Source of the DNA: Brucella pituitosa
GTDB lineage: Bacteria > Pseudomonadota > Alphaproteobacteria > Rhizobiales > Rhizobiaceae
DNA: 64,000 nucleotides
Direction: 5' to 3'
Assembly (NCBI RefSeq): GCF_003049685.1
Contig: NZ_PYSY02000001.1
Location: 2,339,501-2,403,500, forward strand
Made by a program: the position numbers and the translations under genes. Below are positions 1 through 8,101 of this stretch, piece after piece (within the stretch, counting starts at the first letter, position 1; every line of letters begins with the position of its first letter). The notes beneath the pieces are model-generated. The model saw only the letters and a list, made by a program, of their open reading frames with translations. It was not told the DNA's origin and made no database searches.

Positions 1-129
1 TGACGTCTTGCCTGCCCCGGAAGGGCCGGTCAGGAACTGGAATGAGCGCGGCGGAATATGAAAGCTGACATCCTTGAGGATCTCTGGCCCCATTCCATAT
101 CTCAGGCCGACATTCTCGAAACGTATCAC
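1..129 (-). CDS. ftsE: Cell-division ATP-binding protein FtsE, N-terminal part (cut by window edge)
   Basis: ABC-type ATPase that pairs with FtsX at the division site. Only the first 43 residues are in the window. They read VIRFENVGLRYGMGPEIL... and end in a Walker A segment GPSGAGKTS (about residues 35-43), which is the FtsE form of the motif. The start is a GTG at 129; no in-frame ATG lies close upstream. The gene continues beyond base 1, where ftsX would be expected. Assignment rests on the characteristic opening and Walker A; another ABC ATPase is possible but less likely. Confidence 0.85.
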   Translation of the reverse strand, partial: MIRFENVGLRYGMGPEILKDVSFHIPPRSFQFLTGPSGAGKTS

Positions 130-428
130 CGGTGTGCTTCTCTAAATTGTCCGCATTCCGATTGGGCTACGGATGAAATCGATATCAAAATGACCTTTAA
201 CCCCCATGGTTAATGTGAGGTTAACGCGACTGGAATCATCAATAAAAATTGCGCGAGCATTGTGTTTTTATAACGCAGAACATTCAGGCAATTATTGGAA
301 TGTGCGCAAAGAAATCCGAAACGATCTGACAATCGTCAAATCGCCTCCAATTTGACAGGAAAATTTAGGGCGCATACCGAAAAGTGCAAAACGGTTTTCG
401 GCAAAGAGATGCGCGAAAAGAAACAGTG
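130..428. other. Intergenic region between ftsE and the small lipoprotein gene
   Basis: About 300 bases without a convincing gene. Both flanking genes are on the minus strand, so it should hold the ftsE promoter and the 3' end of the lipoprotein transcript. It is AT-rich around 195-290. A palindromic repeat lies at 370-414. The short open frames that cross it on the plus strand are the complement of the lipoprotein gene and have no recognisable features. Confidence 0.6.
370..414. repeat. Palindromic mosaic repeat, A-type hairpin
   Basis: Starts gcgcataccgaaaagtgc and ends gagatgcgc; the two ends pair as a hairpin with an inner pair ccgaaaa/ttttcgg. The same unit with small changes occurs at 12677-12725, 51544-51586 and 57330-57374. 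This form resembles the rhizobial RIME/ABC class of intergenic mosaic elements. It sits just downstream of the small lipoprotein gene (stop at 429-431). Confidence 0.75.
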
Positions 429-731
429 CTATTCCCAGCAACCGAGATTGCGGCCTTTGAGATTATGGGAATCGATATCTGTGACGAGGCGAGCATCTTC
501 ACGCAACAGAACCATGGTCGTACGCTGCTTGAGGTCGATCCTTTGCCAGCCGCCACATTCCTTCGGCATAGCAGGAGCGCTGTCGATCCTGACCGTTTCA
601 GACCATGCACTGGCCGAACAACCGGACAATACCGCACCAACGGCAACCACCATCACGGATTGCAGAATCGATCTGCATGTTCGTGCCTCAATTTGAATCT
701 TCAAGGCTGGCAACTCCCTATAACGCCCCAC
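429..731 (-). CDS. Small putative lipoprotein with phage-type HN...GCW tail
   Basis: Hypothetical protein of 100 residues if started at the ATG at 731; the true start may be further in. A hydrophobic stretch VMVVAVGAVL runs into a lipobox LSGC, which suggests export and lipid attachment. After it come CGGWQRI and a C-terminal DIDSHNLKGRNLGCW. The layout Cys-x-x-Trp near the middle and HN-x4-x-GCW at the end is one I know from small proteins often found beside prophage lysis genes (family knowledge, not searched). No phage genes are near. The long N-terminal extension before the hydrophobic part makes the start uncertain. Function unknown. Confidence 0.6.
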   Translation of the reverse strand: MGRYRELPALKIQIEARTCRSILQSVMVVAVGAVLSGCSASAWSETVRIDSAPAMPKECGGWQRIDLKQRTTMVLLREDARLVTDIDSHNLKGRNLGCWE

Positions 732-1091
732 GAAACACCCGCTTTGCCGAGATCGTTTTCATCGCAATTATCTGCATGAACAAGTTTCTTATAACGCGCG
801 TGCGACCACGACCGCAATATACAAGACAAAACCAAGCATGATTTAAATTAAGGCCAAAAAGCGGCCAGTTTATGGGTTTTTCTGGCTGTTTTGAAAGTTT
901 GGAACTATTTAAAAGAACATTCTAATACAAATTAAAATCAAACTGAAATTTACTGCTATCATTGCAATATCCGACAATTTCTACAAACTTATCGCCCAAT
1001 TAAACACGATTGATGTAAGAAAAACCCGGCTATATATTTAGCTATCTGATTCGCACCGGCATTTATCACTGCACCGACACTGGGGACTTCC
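732..1091. other. Intergenic region upstream of aqpZ
   Basis: About 360 bases between two divergent genes, markedly AT-rich from 840 to 1045, so it probably carries both promoters. I see no convincing coding frame, RNA gene or repeat in it. The aqpZ start at 1092 is preceded by ctggggactt, a weak ribosome-binding site. Confidence 0.55.
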
Positions 1092-1778
1092 ATGTTGAAC
1101 AAACTGTCTGCGGAATTTTTCGGAACATTCTGGCTCGTCTTCGGTGGTTGCGGCAGCGCGATCTTCGCTGCAGCCTATCCTGAACTGGGCATCGGCTTTT
1201 CTGGCGTCGCTCTCGCCTTCGGTCTGACCGTTCTGACGATGGCTTATGCTGTCGGCGGCATTTCCGGCGGCCACTTCAATCCAGCCGTCTCGTTCGGCCT
1301 TCTGGTTGCGGGACGTTTTCCGGCGAAAGACCTCATCCCTTACTGGGTTGCACAGGTTCTGGGCGGCGTTGCTGCGGCAGCCGTTCTTTATCTCATTGCA
1401 ACCGGCAAGACCGGCTTCACGGCAGGTGGCTTCGCGTCCAACGGCTATGGCGAGCTATCGCCCGGTGGCTTTAGCCTCACGGCGGCATTGATTGCTGAAA
1501 TCGTACTGACGGCGTTCTTCCTCATCGTCATTCTCGGTTCGACCTCATCAGCCGTACCATCGGGCTTTGCACCGATTGCCATCGGCCTTTCTCTGACCCT
1601 GATCCATCTGATCTCGATCCCAATCAGCAATACATCGGTCAATCCAGCCCGTTCTGCGGCTGCGGCCCTGTTTGCAGAAACTGGTGCTTTGGGGCAGCTC
1701 TGGCTGTTCTGGGTGGCCCCACTTGTAGGTGCCGCGATTGGTGCCATCATCTGGAAAGGCCTGCTCGGTAAAGATTGA
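1092..1778 (+). CDS. aqpZ: Aquaporin Z
   Basis: Inner-membrane water channel of the MIP family, 228 residues, the usual length for bacterial aquaporins. Both pore motifs are present: HFNPAVS (NPA at 63-65) and SVNPARS (NPA at 184-186). The selectivity-filter residues expected of a water-specific channel can be placed as F43, H172, T181 and R187, which favours AqpZ over a glycerol facilitator. Six hydrophobic segments are visible. It is monocistronic: an AT-rich gap precedes it and a terminator hairpin follows at 1819-1845. Confidence 0.97.
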   Translation: MLNKLSAEFFGTFWLVFGGCGSAIFAAAYPELGIGFSGVALAFGLTVLTMAYAVGGISGGHFNPAVSFGLLVAGRFPAKDLIPYWVAQVLGGVAAAAVLYLIATGKTGFTAGGFASNGYGELSPGGFSLTAALIAEIVLTAFFLIVILGSTSSAVPSGFAPIAIGLSLTLIHLISIPISNTSVNPARSAAAALFAETGALGQLWLFWVAPLVGAAIGAIIWKGLLGKD

Positions 1779-1818
1779 TCAGCACCAACTGATCAACAAA
1801 GACCATGCACAATCATCG

Positions 1819-1845
1819 AAAAGGCCGGTTTATATCGGCCTTTTT
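1819..1845 (+). terminator. Rho-independent terminator of aqpZ
   Basis: Hairpin aaaaggccg ... cggccttttt followed by a T-rich stretch, 40 bases after the aqpZ stop. Confidence 0.8.
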
Positions 1846-1980
1846 GCTTTTCCCGATCAGCAACAAACAGAAAACTACTCCGCATATGTTGCAGAACCGT
1901 GGGATTCTCCAAGAAAAAGTGATCATTTCCCGCTAAAAACTGCTGTAAGAAAGAATTCCCTTTTACAGATGTCCTGAGCA

Positions 1981-3222
1981 ATGTCCCCCAGCACCGATGC
2001 TTCTCATGCGGATCGCTATGCCGCATTCCGTCATACTCCATTCAAAAAATACTGGGCAGCACGCTTCCTGAGTGCATTCGCCGTCCAGATCGTCAGTGTT
2101 TCCGTCGGCTGGCAGATTTATGACCAGACCCGAGACGCTTTCAATCTCGGCATGGTCGGGCTGGTGCAATTCCTGCCTGCATTGCTGCTTGTTCTGTTCA
2201 CCGGGGCCGCAGCCGATCGCTTTGGCCGACGCCTCGTTATGGGGCTGTCGCTCATTCTTGAAAGCGTGGTCACGGCAATATTGCTGGTCCTGACACTCAC
2301 CGGACTGTTTGAGCCGCTGACCGTCTTTGCAGCCTTGCTGATCTTTGGCGTGGCACGTGCATTCCTCGGACCATCTTCCGCTTCCCTCGTGGTCAATCTG
2401 GTTCCGACCGAGGATTTCGCCAATGCAGTTTCGTGGAACGCATCGGCATGGCAAGTGGCGACCATTGTCGGCCCCGTCGCAGGTGGACTGCTCTACGGCG
2501 TCTCACACATTGCGGCTTATGGTGTGGCGACCGTATTTCTGATCGCTGGCTCCATCCTGATCTTCTCCATTCCAAAGCCCAAACAGCATACAACGACAGA
2601 AGAGCGCTCGCTCTCCACCATGCTCGCGGGCTTCCGCTATATCTGGAAAGAGAAGATCGTACTCGGTGCCATTTCGCTCGATCTTTTCGCCGTTCTGCTT
2701 GGCGGCACGGTTGCACTTTTGCCAATCTATGCCCGCGATATTCTGGATCTCGGTCCATGGGGGCTCGGTCTTCTGCGCTCAGCTCCCGGCATCGGTGCCG
2801 TACTCACGGCGGTCTGGCTTGCGGGCCACCCGATCCGCGATCATGCCGGGCGTGTGATGTTCGTCTTTGTTGCCCTGTTTGGCCTGTTCAACATCATCTT
2901 CGGCGTTTCAACACTGACATGGCTTTCGATCGTCGCTCTCGCCCTTGCCGGTGCTGCCGATATGATCAGCGTCTATATTCGTGAAACCCTGATGCAGCTC
3001 TGGACGCCCGATCATGTTCGCGGTCGCGTCAATGCGGTCAACATGGTGTTTGTGGGCGCTTCTAACGAGCTGGGTGAATTCCGTGCCGGGTTGATGGCTG
3101 CTGCCATTGGTGCGGTTCCTGCGGTGGTGATTGGCGGCGTTGGATCGATTGCCGTTGCAGCCGCCTGGGCCGCCATGTTCCCGCAATTGCGCAAAGCACG
3201 CAATTTGCAGGGCAGAACTTAA
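1981..3222 (+). CDS. MFS transporter, EntS/MFS_3-like
   Basis: Major facilitator superfamily permease of 413 residues with about 12 hydrophobic segments. The N-terminal pattern F-K-x-Y-W-A-A-R-F-L-S followed by G-W-Q-I-Y-D is typical of the MFS_3/EntS group, and loop 2-3 shows the MFS signature AADRFGRR. Members of this group export siderophores or other small molecules; nothing in the sequence fixes the substrate here. The start codon at 1981 has no good Shine-Dalgarno sequence. The gene stands alone and converges on the TerB-like gene 13 bases downstream. Confidence 0.9.
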   Translation: MSPSTDASHADRYAAFRHTPFKKYWAARFLSAFAVQIVSVSVGWQIYDQTRDAFNLGMVGLVQFLPALLLVLFTGAAADRFGRRLVMGLSLILESVVTAILLVLTLTGLFEPLTVFAALLIFGVARAFLGPSSASLVVNLVPTEDFANAVSWNASAWQVATIVGPVAGGLLYGVSHIAAYGVATVFLIAGSILIFSIPKPKQHTTTEERSLSTMLAGFRYIWKEKIVLGAISLDLFAVLLGGTVALLPIYARDILDLGPWGLGLLRSAPGIGAVLTAVWLAGHPIRDHAGRVMFVFVALFGLFNIIFGVSTLTWLSIVALALAGAADMISVYIRETLMQLWTPDHVRGRVNAVNMVFVGASNELGEFRAGLMAAAIGAVPAVVIGGVGSIAVAAAWAAMFPQLRKARNLQGRT

Positions 3223-3235
3223 ACCCCAGAGCGTG

Positions 3236-3715
3236 TCAGACCTCTGGCGCGCTCTTATTGGCTGCGCGGACACGCGCCTCGATCATATTGCGATCTTGTT
3301 CGGTGACGCCGATGAGATGGGCGACGCGCCACATCACATCTGCTTCTACTTCGCTGACGATCCCATCCGCGTAAACGATTTCCCACATCAAGGCCACGAA
3401 ATCGACGCGGGCCTGATAATCGAGATGACGCTTCAGCACGGAAGTAAAATCTGAGAGGCTGATAGATTCCTGATCAGCTTCTTCTGCAGCCTTGATCAGC
3501 TTTTTAAGCGCATCACCTTTGAGGCCATATTTCTGCGAAAGCATGGCCGAGAGTTTTGCACGCTCGCTTTCGCGCGTTTCGCCATCCGCATCCATGATGT
3601 GAAACAGAAGGGCAGCTGCTGCAAGCCGTGGGTCGGCATCGGAAAACTTTTCGCCCCGCTCACGTAAACCGTTGCCCGGCAACTCTTTCAGAAAATCCAG
3701 CAAACGCTCGAACAT
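3236..3715 (-). CDS. TerB-family tellurite-resistance-like protein
   Basis: Acidic helical protein of 159 residues. Residues 30-140 match the TerB-like fold: paired helices with ALLFHIMDADGETRESERA and a second, related half VALMWEIVYADGIVSEVEA. The two D-x-D/A-D-G-x-x-x-x-x-E segments are the metal-binding-like signature of the family. Solo TerB proteins of this size are common in alphaproteobacteria and are usually not linked to tellurite resistance operons; the precise role is unknown. It is convergent with the MFS gene. Upstream lies the structured region 3780-3873, which would be in its 5' leader if transcribed together. Confidence 0.85.
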   Translation of the reverse strand: MFERLLDFLKELPGNGLRERGEKFSDADPRLAAAALLFHIMDADGETRESERAKLSAMLSQKYGLKGDALKKLIKAAEEADQESISLSDFTSVLKRHLDYQARVDFVALMWEIVYADGIVSEVEADVMWRVAHLIGVTEQDRNMIEARVRAANKSAPEV

Positions 3716-3779
3716 TCACCCTCGCCACAAAAACACTTATGCCAGCAAAACGCCGTTCTTTAGAACTATTGAAAATAGC

Positions 3780-3873
3780 GGGCTAATGGCGAGGCACAAG
3801 ACGGCAAACCGCCCTGTCTCGGTTTTGACTGCTCAAGAGAGGGTTGCCGTGGTCTTTAGGCAACAATTAGCCC
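3780..3873. ncRNA. Candidate structured RNA between hemY and the TerB-like gene
   Basis: An 8-bp outer stem GGGCTAAT (3780-3787) / ATTAGCCC (3866-3873) encloses two further hairpins: 3800-3818 (GACGGC/GCC-ct-GTC) and 3843-3864 (GTTGCC/GGCAAC with a 10-base loop). That makes a three-way arrangement of about 94 bases. On the minus strand it is preceded by GGGGGTGGG and, 17 bases apart, TTGACT and ACTTTT, which could be a promoter. It ends about 65 bases before the TerB-like start, so it could be a free RNA or a leader. I do not recognise the family. Confidence 0.3.
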
Positions 3874-3892
3874 ACCCCCTTTAAAAGTCATT

Positions 3893-4000
3893 TTAGAGCG
3901 GTTACAGTCAAAACGGAGTCGCCGGAACCGCTCTAAGTATTTGTTTCGCCGCATTTACCTCACGCAAAACCGCTTCGCACTTTTGCTGGAAATGCTCTAG
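3893..4000. repeat. Composite palindromic repeat downstream of hemY
   Basis: Two parts. The first is a hairpin with 11-bp arms TTAGAGCGGTT (3893-3903) / AACCGCTCTAA (3926-3936). The second (about 3963-3999) reads cgcaaaaccgcttcgcac, then ttttgctggaaatgctct. The second part is identical in sequence to 22165-22214 behind ftsK. It was originally joined directly to the hemY stop; a MITE-like element now separates them. Confidence 0.75.
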
Positions 4001-4267
4001 GGTCTGTGGGGAATTAGGTTTTGGGCGTGGCGTGAGACGGATTTTGTTTCTGAACAGGAGAACAGGACGCCGTGGAGTGTATCTCCATAAGGGCTGTTCG
4101 ACGCATTCAGAGAGAAAATCCGCCACGTCCTAAAGGGATATGGTGAAAATGGCCCAGCTTCGCGTCGCAAAACCTCGATCGAGAACCACTCCACCTTCGG
4201 CTTTGCTCCTAAACCTGAGCCATTTTCATCCATACCACGCTTCAAAACTAATTCCCCACAGACCCTA
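3998..4267. mobile_element. MITE-like element with perfect terminal inverted repeats at the hemY stop codon
   Basis: The ends CTAGGGTCTGTGGGGAATTAG (3997-4017) and its exact complement (4248-4268) form a 21-bp perfect inverted repeat including the CTAG at each end, continued by TTTTG after a one-base offset. TA (or CTAG) is the likely target duplication, giving an element of 266 bp at 4000-4265. It is too short for a transposase and has no convincing gene. The termini resemble those of IS5-family (IS427-type) elements, from memory. The outermost TAG at 4265-4267 is the hemY stop codon. Confidence 0.7.
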
Positions 4268-5911
4268 GAACAACCGCAGCCCGTTCGGCGCCTTCTGTGA
4301 TGACTTGCTTTCATCCACGCCAGGATCATCGACAATGATATGCGCTGTACGGTTTTTCACAGCGTCGGCATCATCTTCAGCACTTTCTGGTGAAATGGCA
4401 TCGATCACAGCTGGGTTGTCGACCGCAGCGATTTTTGGCGGCAGCGGTGCGGTCTTAACCTTTACCGGTTCGGCTTCAGGCACAACCACTTCGGCCTCGA
4501 CCACATCCTCAAACTTTGGCTTAGGCGCAGGTTTTTCGACCGGAACAATTGCCCTGCTTTCTGCGATGTGATCCGGAACTGCTTCCGCAATTTCCGGCTT
4601 TTCAATCTCAATCACCGGCGAAAGCTGCTCAACCGGCACTTTCCATTCAAAGCTGTTCAAGCGTCCGGTAACAGGCGACACGGGTGACCATTGCTCGGAA
4701 ACATAGCCGTCCGCCGTCCATGCAGGATCGCGCGGCGCCTTGACAGCCTGAGCAAGCCACTGCCGCACCTTGCCCTGATCGCCGGTCTCGGCCTCTTCGA
4801 TATCCGCAAGCAGCAGATAAGCGCTTTCCCGAGGAGAGCCGCGCAGCACCTGTTCAGCATTATCGCGCGCAAGACGATAATCACCGGCCTCATAAGCTGC
4901 ACGTGCGAGCGCCAGACTGCCTTCGGCATTGTTTGAACGCAGCGTCACCAGATGTTTCGCCCGTTTCAAACGGTCCTGCACCGTGTCGCCTGCCCGACCA
5001 TACACATAGGTCGAAGCAATATCGGGATGCGGCGAACGCTTCCAGGCAGCTTCAAGAATTTTTGAGCCCTTGCGCACTTCACCATCGGCAAACAGCGCAC
5101 GTGCAGCAACAACAGCCGCAGGCACCAGATCAGGCGCAAGCTTATTGGCTTCAAGCGCAATGACCTTGGCATGTGCATGATCCACATCCACCGTCGCCAT
5201 TGCTTTGGCAGTGAGAAGCGCTGCGCGCTCCTTCTTCACCACATCCTTGCTGTGAGCGAGTGCCTGTTTGCGTGCATCCACCAACTTCAATGCACCATCC
5301 CAATCGCCTTCAGAGCAGAGCTGGCCCATGACGGCAGAGGATGCCCATTCAAGCTGTGGTGCTTCTTTTGCGGCTTCCGCCGCATAATGACGAGCGGCCT
5401 CGCGCGCGCCGACACGCTGCGCTTCGATATAAAGACCGCGCAAACCAAGCAGCTTGGTTTCCGGGTCTTCAATCATGGCTTCAAAGCCCTTGCGGGCATC
5501 GTCGGTGCGGCCTTCCAGCATGGCAGTCTGCGCTTCAAGAAGCTTGATCAGTGGCTCCTGATCCGAGTTCAAAAGCTTGGCTGCCTGCTTGTTCATGCGG
5601 CGTGCGGCCTCCGCATCGCCTGCACCCGCAGCAATCAGTCCGGTTGATAGTGACTGATAGCCACGGTCGCGTTTACGGGCTCGGAAATGACGGCGCAGCG
5701 TATAAGGCGACTGGATGATACTCTTGATAAGCCACCAGAGGATCAGGATCGCGGCAACAATCGCCACCACACCCGCAGCGGCGGTAATCAGCGGCACATT
5801 ATAATGATTGCCAGCGAAGGTGACATCAAGCTCACCCGGACGATCCGCGAGCCACGAAAAGCCAAATCCTAGAACGACAACAATAGCGAAGTAAAATATC
5901 ACACGCAGCAT
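4265..5911 (-). CDS. hemY: HemY-like TPR membrane protein of the heme cluster
   Basis: Inner-membrane protein of 548 residues. Two N-terminal transmembrane segments (about residues 3-20 and 40-62) are followed by the HemY N-terminal domain (RHFRARKRDRGYQSLSTGL region) and TPR-like helices to about residue 400, then a long Pro/Glu/Val-rich tail typical of the rhizobial proteins. HemY proteins are encoded next to hemC and hemD; their exact biochemical role is unclear. The mitofilin-like gene ends 13 bases upstream, so it is probably the last gene of the hemC-hemD-mitofilin-hemY transcription unit. The stop codon TAG lies inside the end of a MITE-like element. Confidence 0.92.
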   Translation of the reverse strand: MLRVIFYFAIVVVLGFGFSWLADRPGELDVTFAGNHYNVPLITAAAGVVAIVAAILILWWLIKSIIQSPYTLRRHFRARKRDRGYQSLSTGLIAAGAGDAEAARRMNKQAAKLLNSDQEPLIKLLEAQTAMLEGRTDDARKGFEAMIEDPETKLLGLRGLYIEAQRVGAREAARHYAAEAAKEAPQLEWASSAVMGQLCSEGDWDGALKLVDARKQALAHSKDVVKKERAALLTAKAMATVDVDHAHAKVIALEANKLAPDLVPAAVVAARALFADGEVRKGSKILEAAWKRSPHPDIASTYVYGRAGDTVQDRLKRAKHLVTLRSNNAEGSLALARAAYEAGDYRLARDNAEQVLRGSPRESAYLLLADIEEAETGDQGKVRQWLAQAVKAPRDPAWTADGYVSEQWSPVSPVTGRLNSFEWKVPVEQLSPVIEIEKPEIAEAVPDHIAESRAIVPVEKPAPKPKFEDVVEAEVVVPEAEPVKVKTAPLPPKIAAVDNPAVIDAISPESAEDDADAVKNRTAHIIVDDPGVDESKSSQKAPNGLRLF

Positions 5912-5924
5912 AGACGACGCCTCC

Positions 5925-7283
5925 TTAGTTTGGCGCCGTGGCGTCTGTTGCGGTCTTTGGCTTGAGGCTGTCGGTCACAAGACGCTGGATCAATGCATCT
6001 GTGTTGTGCCGCGCCTTCATCTGGCCTGCAAACTCTTCTGAAGCCGCTTTCGCATCAGCAGGCAATTGCTCCCATTCGGAGATTGCCCGTTCAAGATCAC
6101 CGGCATGAAGGGCTGCTTCCATACGTGCTGTGGTCGGACCAACACCCGTCCCGCTCACATTGCCTGCAACGGGGCGCACGCTGACGAGACCTTTGGCGCT
6201 GGCGACAAGCTGATCCCATACGCCTGCATCGGCAGGCAGCTTGTTTTCTGTAGCTATAATTTTGTTTGCAACAGGTCCAAACCACGCATTGAGATCGGCG
6301 ATGGTCGGAACACCTTTATCGGCAAAAGCACTCAACCCTTCTACCGACTTATCCTGTGGCGCAACAGACGCATAAGTCTCGAGCTCCGCCTTGAACGAAC
6401 CACCGCGATCAATCGCCGTCTTCAATGCGTTGGCGGCAATCAGCGCCGATGCATCCGGCTGACGCGCACTTTCACTCACCTTGTTCTGAAGCGAAACCAG
6501 CTTCTGCTCAAGGCTCGAAATCGTGCCGCTATTTCCCGAAACACCAGCCGCGACCTGATCGGCCTGGCTTTTTGCATCGCTCAATTGCGATTCGAGTGCT
6601 GCAAGACGCTCGGTCAACGCAGAAATATCGACCGGAGCAGAACCGCCCTCGCCTGCCTTGGGCAGTGCTGCAAACTGCTGCTGAATTTCGGTGAGACTTC
6701 CGACAACAGCTTCAGACTTGATCTCAGCCGCTTCGACATTTTTCTGCAAATCGGCAAGTTGCACCTTGCTGGCATCATCCAGAGGCGCTGGCGCTGGATT
6801 GGTGCGCAGATCGGCAATCTGTTGCTCCATACGCGCCAATTGTTCGGCAGTGACGCGCGATCCCGGCGAAGGCACCACATTGCCCCATTGCAAAGCCAGC
6901 AGACCGCCAAACGCAATCACGCCACCGGCAACGCCGGCCAGAAGATAAGCGCCGCCTGAACCGGATTTCTTTTCAGATACCGGCGGTACAGACGTGGAGG
7001 CGTGCGGCGCTTCCCTTGAGGTTTCAGGCTTAACACCAGCTGTAAAGGGGGGCTTTTCCGCTTTGGGTTCAGGTTTTGGAGCAGCAGCGGCGGCAGGCTT
7101 TGTATCGGTCATCTTCGAGAAATCCCCTACTGGCTCGGCTGCCGGTGTTGCCTGAACCGTCGTCTGAAGTGTCGCCTGTGGTTTTGCCGCTTCGTCAACA
7201 CGTTTAACATCCGACGGATCCAGATTGATCGTCACAGGCTTGCGGGCCGGTTTGGAATGTCGCGGAGTGCCGGATTTCGCCAT
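5925..7283 (-). CDS. Mitofilin/Mic60-like inner-membrane protein
   Basis: Protein of 452 residues matching the alphaproteobacterial mitofilin-like family (COG4223). A basic, Pro/Ala-rich cytoplasmic N-terminus is followed by one transmembrane segment (LLAGVAGGVIAFGGLLALQW, about 113-132), a heptad-rich coiled coil to about residue 280, and a conserved C-terminal domain. Related alphaproteobacterial proteins are proposed to be the bacterial ancestors of mitochondrial Mic60, shaping membranes; in this group they are habitually encoded beside hemY, as here. It sits 81 bases after hemD and 13 bases before hemY on the same strand. Confidence 0.88.
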   Translation of the reverse strand: MAKSGTPRHSKPARKPVTINLDPSDVKRVDEAAKPQATLQTTVQATPAAEPVGDFSKMTDTKPAAAAAPKPEPKAEKPPFTAGVKPETSREAPHASTSVPPVSEKKSGSGGAYLLAGVAGGVIAFGGLLALQWGNVVPSPGSRVTAEQLARMEQQIADLRTNPAPAPLDDASKVQLADLQKNVEAAEIKSEAVVGSLTEIQQQFAALPKAGEGGSAPVDISALTERLAALESQLSDAKSQADQVAAGVSGNSGTISSLEQKLVSLQNKVSESARQPDASALIAANALKTAIDRGGSFKAELETYASVAPQDKSVEGLSAFADKGVPTIADLNAWFGPVANKIIATENKLPADAGVWDQLVASAKGLVSVRPVAGNVSGTGVGPTTARMEAALHAGDLERAISEWEQLPADAKAASEEFAGQMKARHNTDALIQRLVTDSLKPKTATDATAPN

Positions 7284-7364
7284 GGGTCCTCTCGTCGTGC
7301 AAAGAATGTCTTTAAAGCTTATCAGATAAAATCAGGAGATGAAGAAAGGTTGCGCGCAAAAGAG

Positions 7365-8099
7365 TCAAAGTTTGGAAAACAAACGAAAAATACCACTCTC
7401 ATCGGGATGATCCGCAATTAGTGCCTGCGCGCGCCATTCCTCTGGCAAGCAGTCGGCAACACGTTCAGAAATGCTGAGAAACCGCGTTTTCTCGTCAAAC
7501 TGCGCGTCAGTTTTCTGCATCAACTCGACAAACAGCTTCGCGGCGACAGCAGAATAAAGCAGCACCGCGACAAATGGACCTTTGGCAAGCGTGGCTTTGA
7601 TTTCATTGACTGAATAGTCGATTGTCGCGATGTCATAGACATCCCGGACTGTCATAGTAAAGCCCGTCTTCGACACCTGATGCTCAAATACGGGCTGACG
7701 CACACGTCCTGCGAGATAAAGAACCCGTGCGCTTTTCGGCAGATATTCAGCCATCCCGGCAGCCAGACGCACCGCGTCACCGCCGCCTTCAATCACAGTC
7801 CGAAAACCTGCTTCCCGTGCGGCACGCGCTGTACCTTCGCCGACAGCAAACAGCGGCAGGGTTTTCAACGGTTGAAGTTGTTTATTTGGTACGTGTCGAA
7901 ACGCATTGGCGCTCGTCACTGCAAGCGCATCAAACGATTGATTCCTGATTGAGAATTGAAGCGCGACCGTATGGCTAACCGGCAAAGAGACAGGCGAAAA
8001 CCCCAGATCGGCAAGCTTTGCCGCCGTCAATGATGCCGATGGTTCTGGCCGAGTGATCAGAACACGACCGCCAAGCACTGCCTTTCGCTCTTCCGCCAA
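7365..8099 (-). CDS. hemD: Uroporphyrinogen-III synthase
   Basis: Cyclises hydroxymethylbilane with D-ring inversion to uroporphyrinogen III, cytoplasmic. Length 244 residues fits the family. Two Rossmann-like halves are seen: the start RVLITRPEPSAS, and a second lobe with VLYLAGRVRQP. The conserved VTSANAFRH (family consensus: Ser/Thr-S-x-N) is present, as is the late SISERVADCL. hemC ends two bases upstream on the same strand, so hemC and hemD are co-transcribed and supply consecutive steps. Confidence 0.93.
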   Translation of the reverse strand: MAEERKAVLGGRVLITRPEPSASLTAAKLADLGFSPVSLPVSHTVALQFSIRNQSFDALAVTSANAFRHVPNKQLQPLKTLPLFAVGEGTARAAREAGFRTVIEGGGDAVRLAAGMAEYLPKSARVLYLAGRVRQPVFEHQVSKTGFTMTVRDVYDIATIDYSVNEIKATLAKGPFVAVLLYSAVAAKLFVELMQKTDAQFDEKTRFLSISERVADCLPEEWRAQALIADHPDESGIFRLFSKL

Positions 8100-8101
8100 T
8101 G

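Noticed and set aside
3997-4335. 112-codon minus frame crossing the MITE-like element
   Set aside because: It starts inside hemY in another phase and ends on the element's terminal TAG; no transposase motif (DDE) or similarity is visible.
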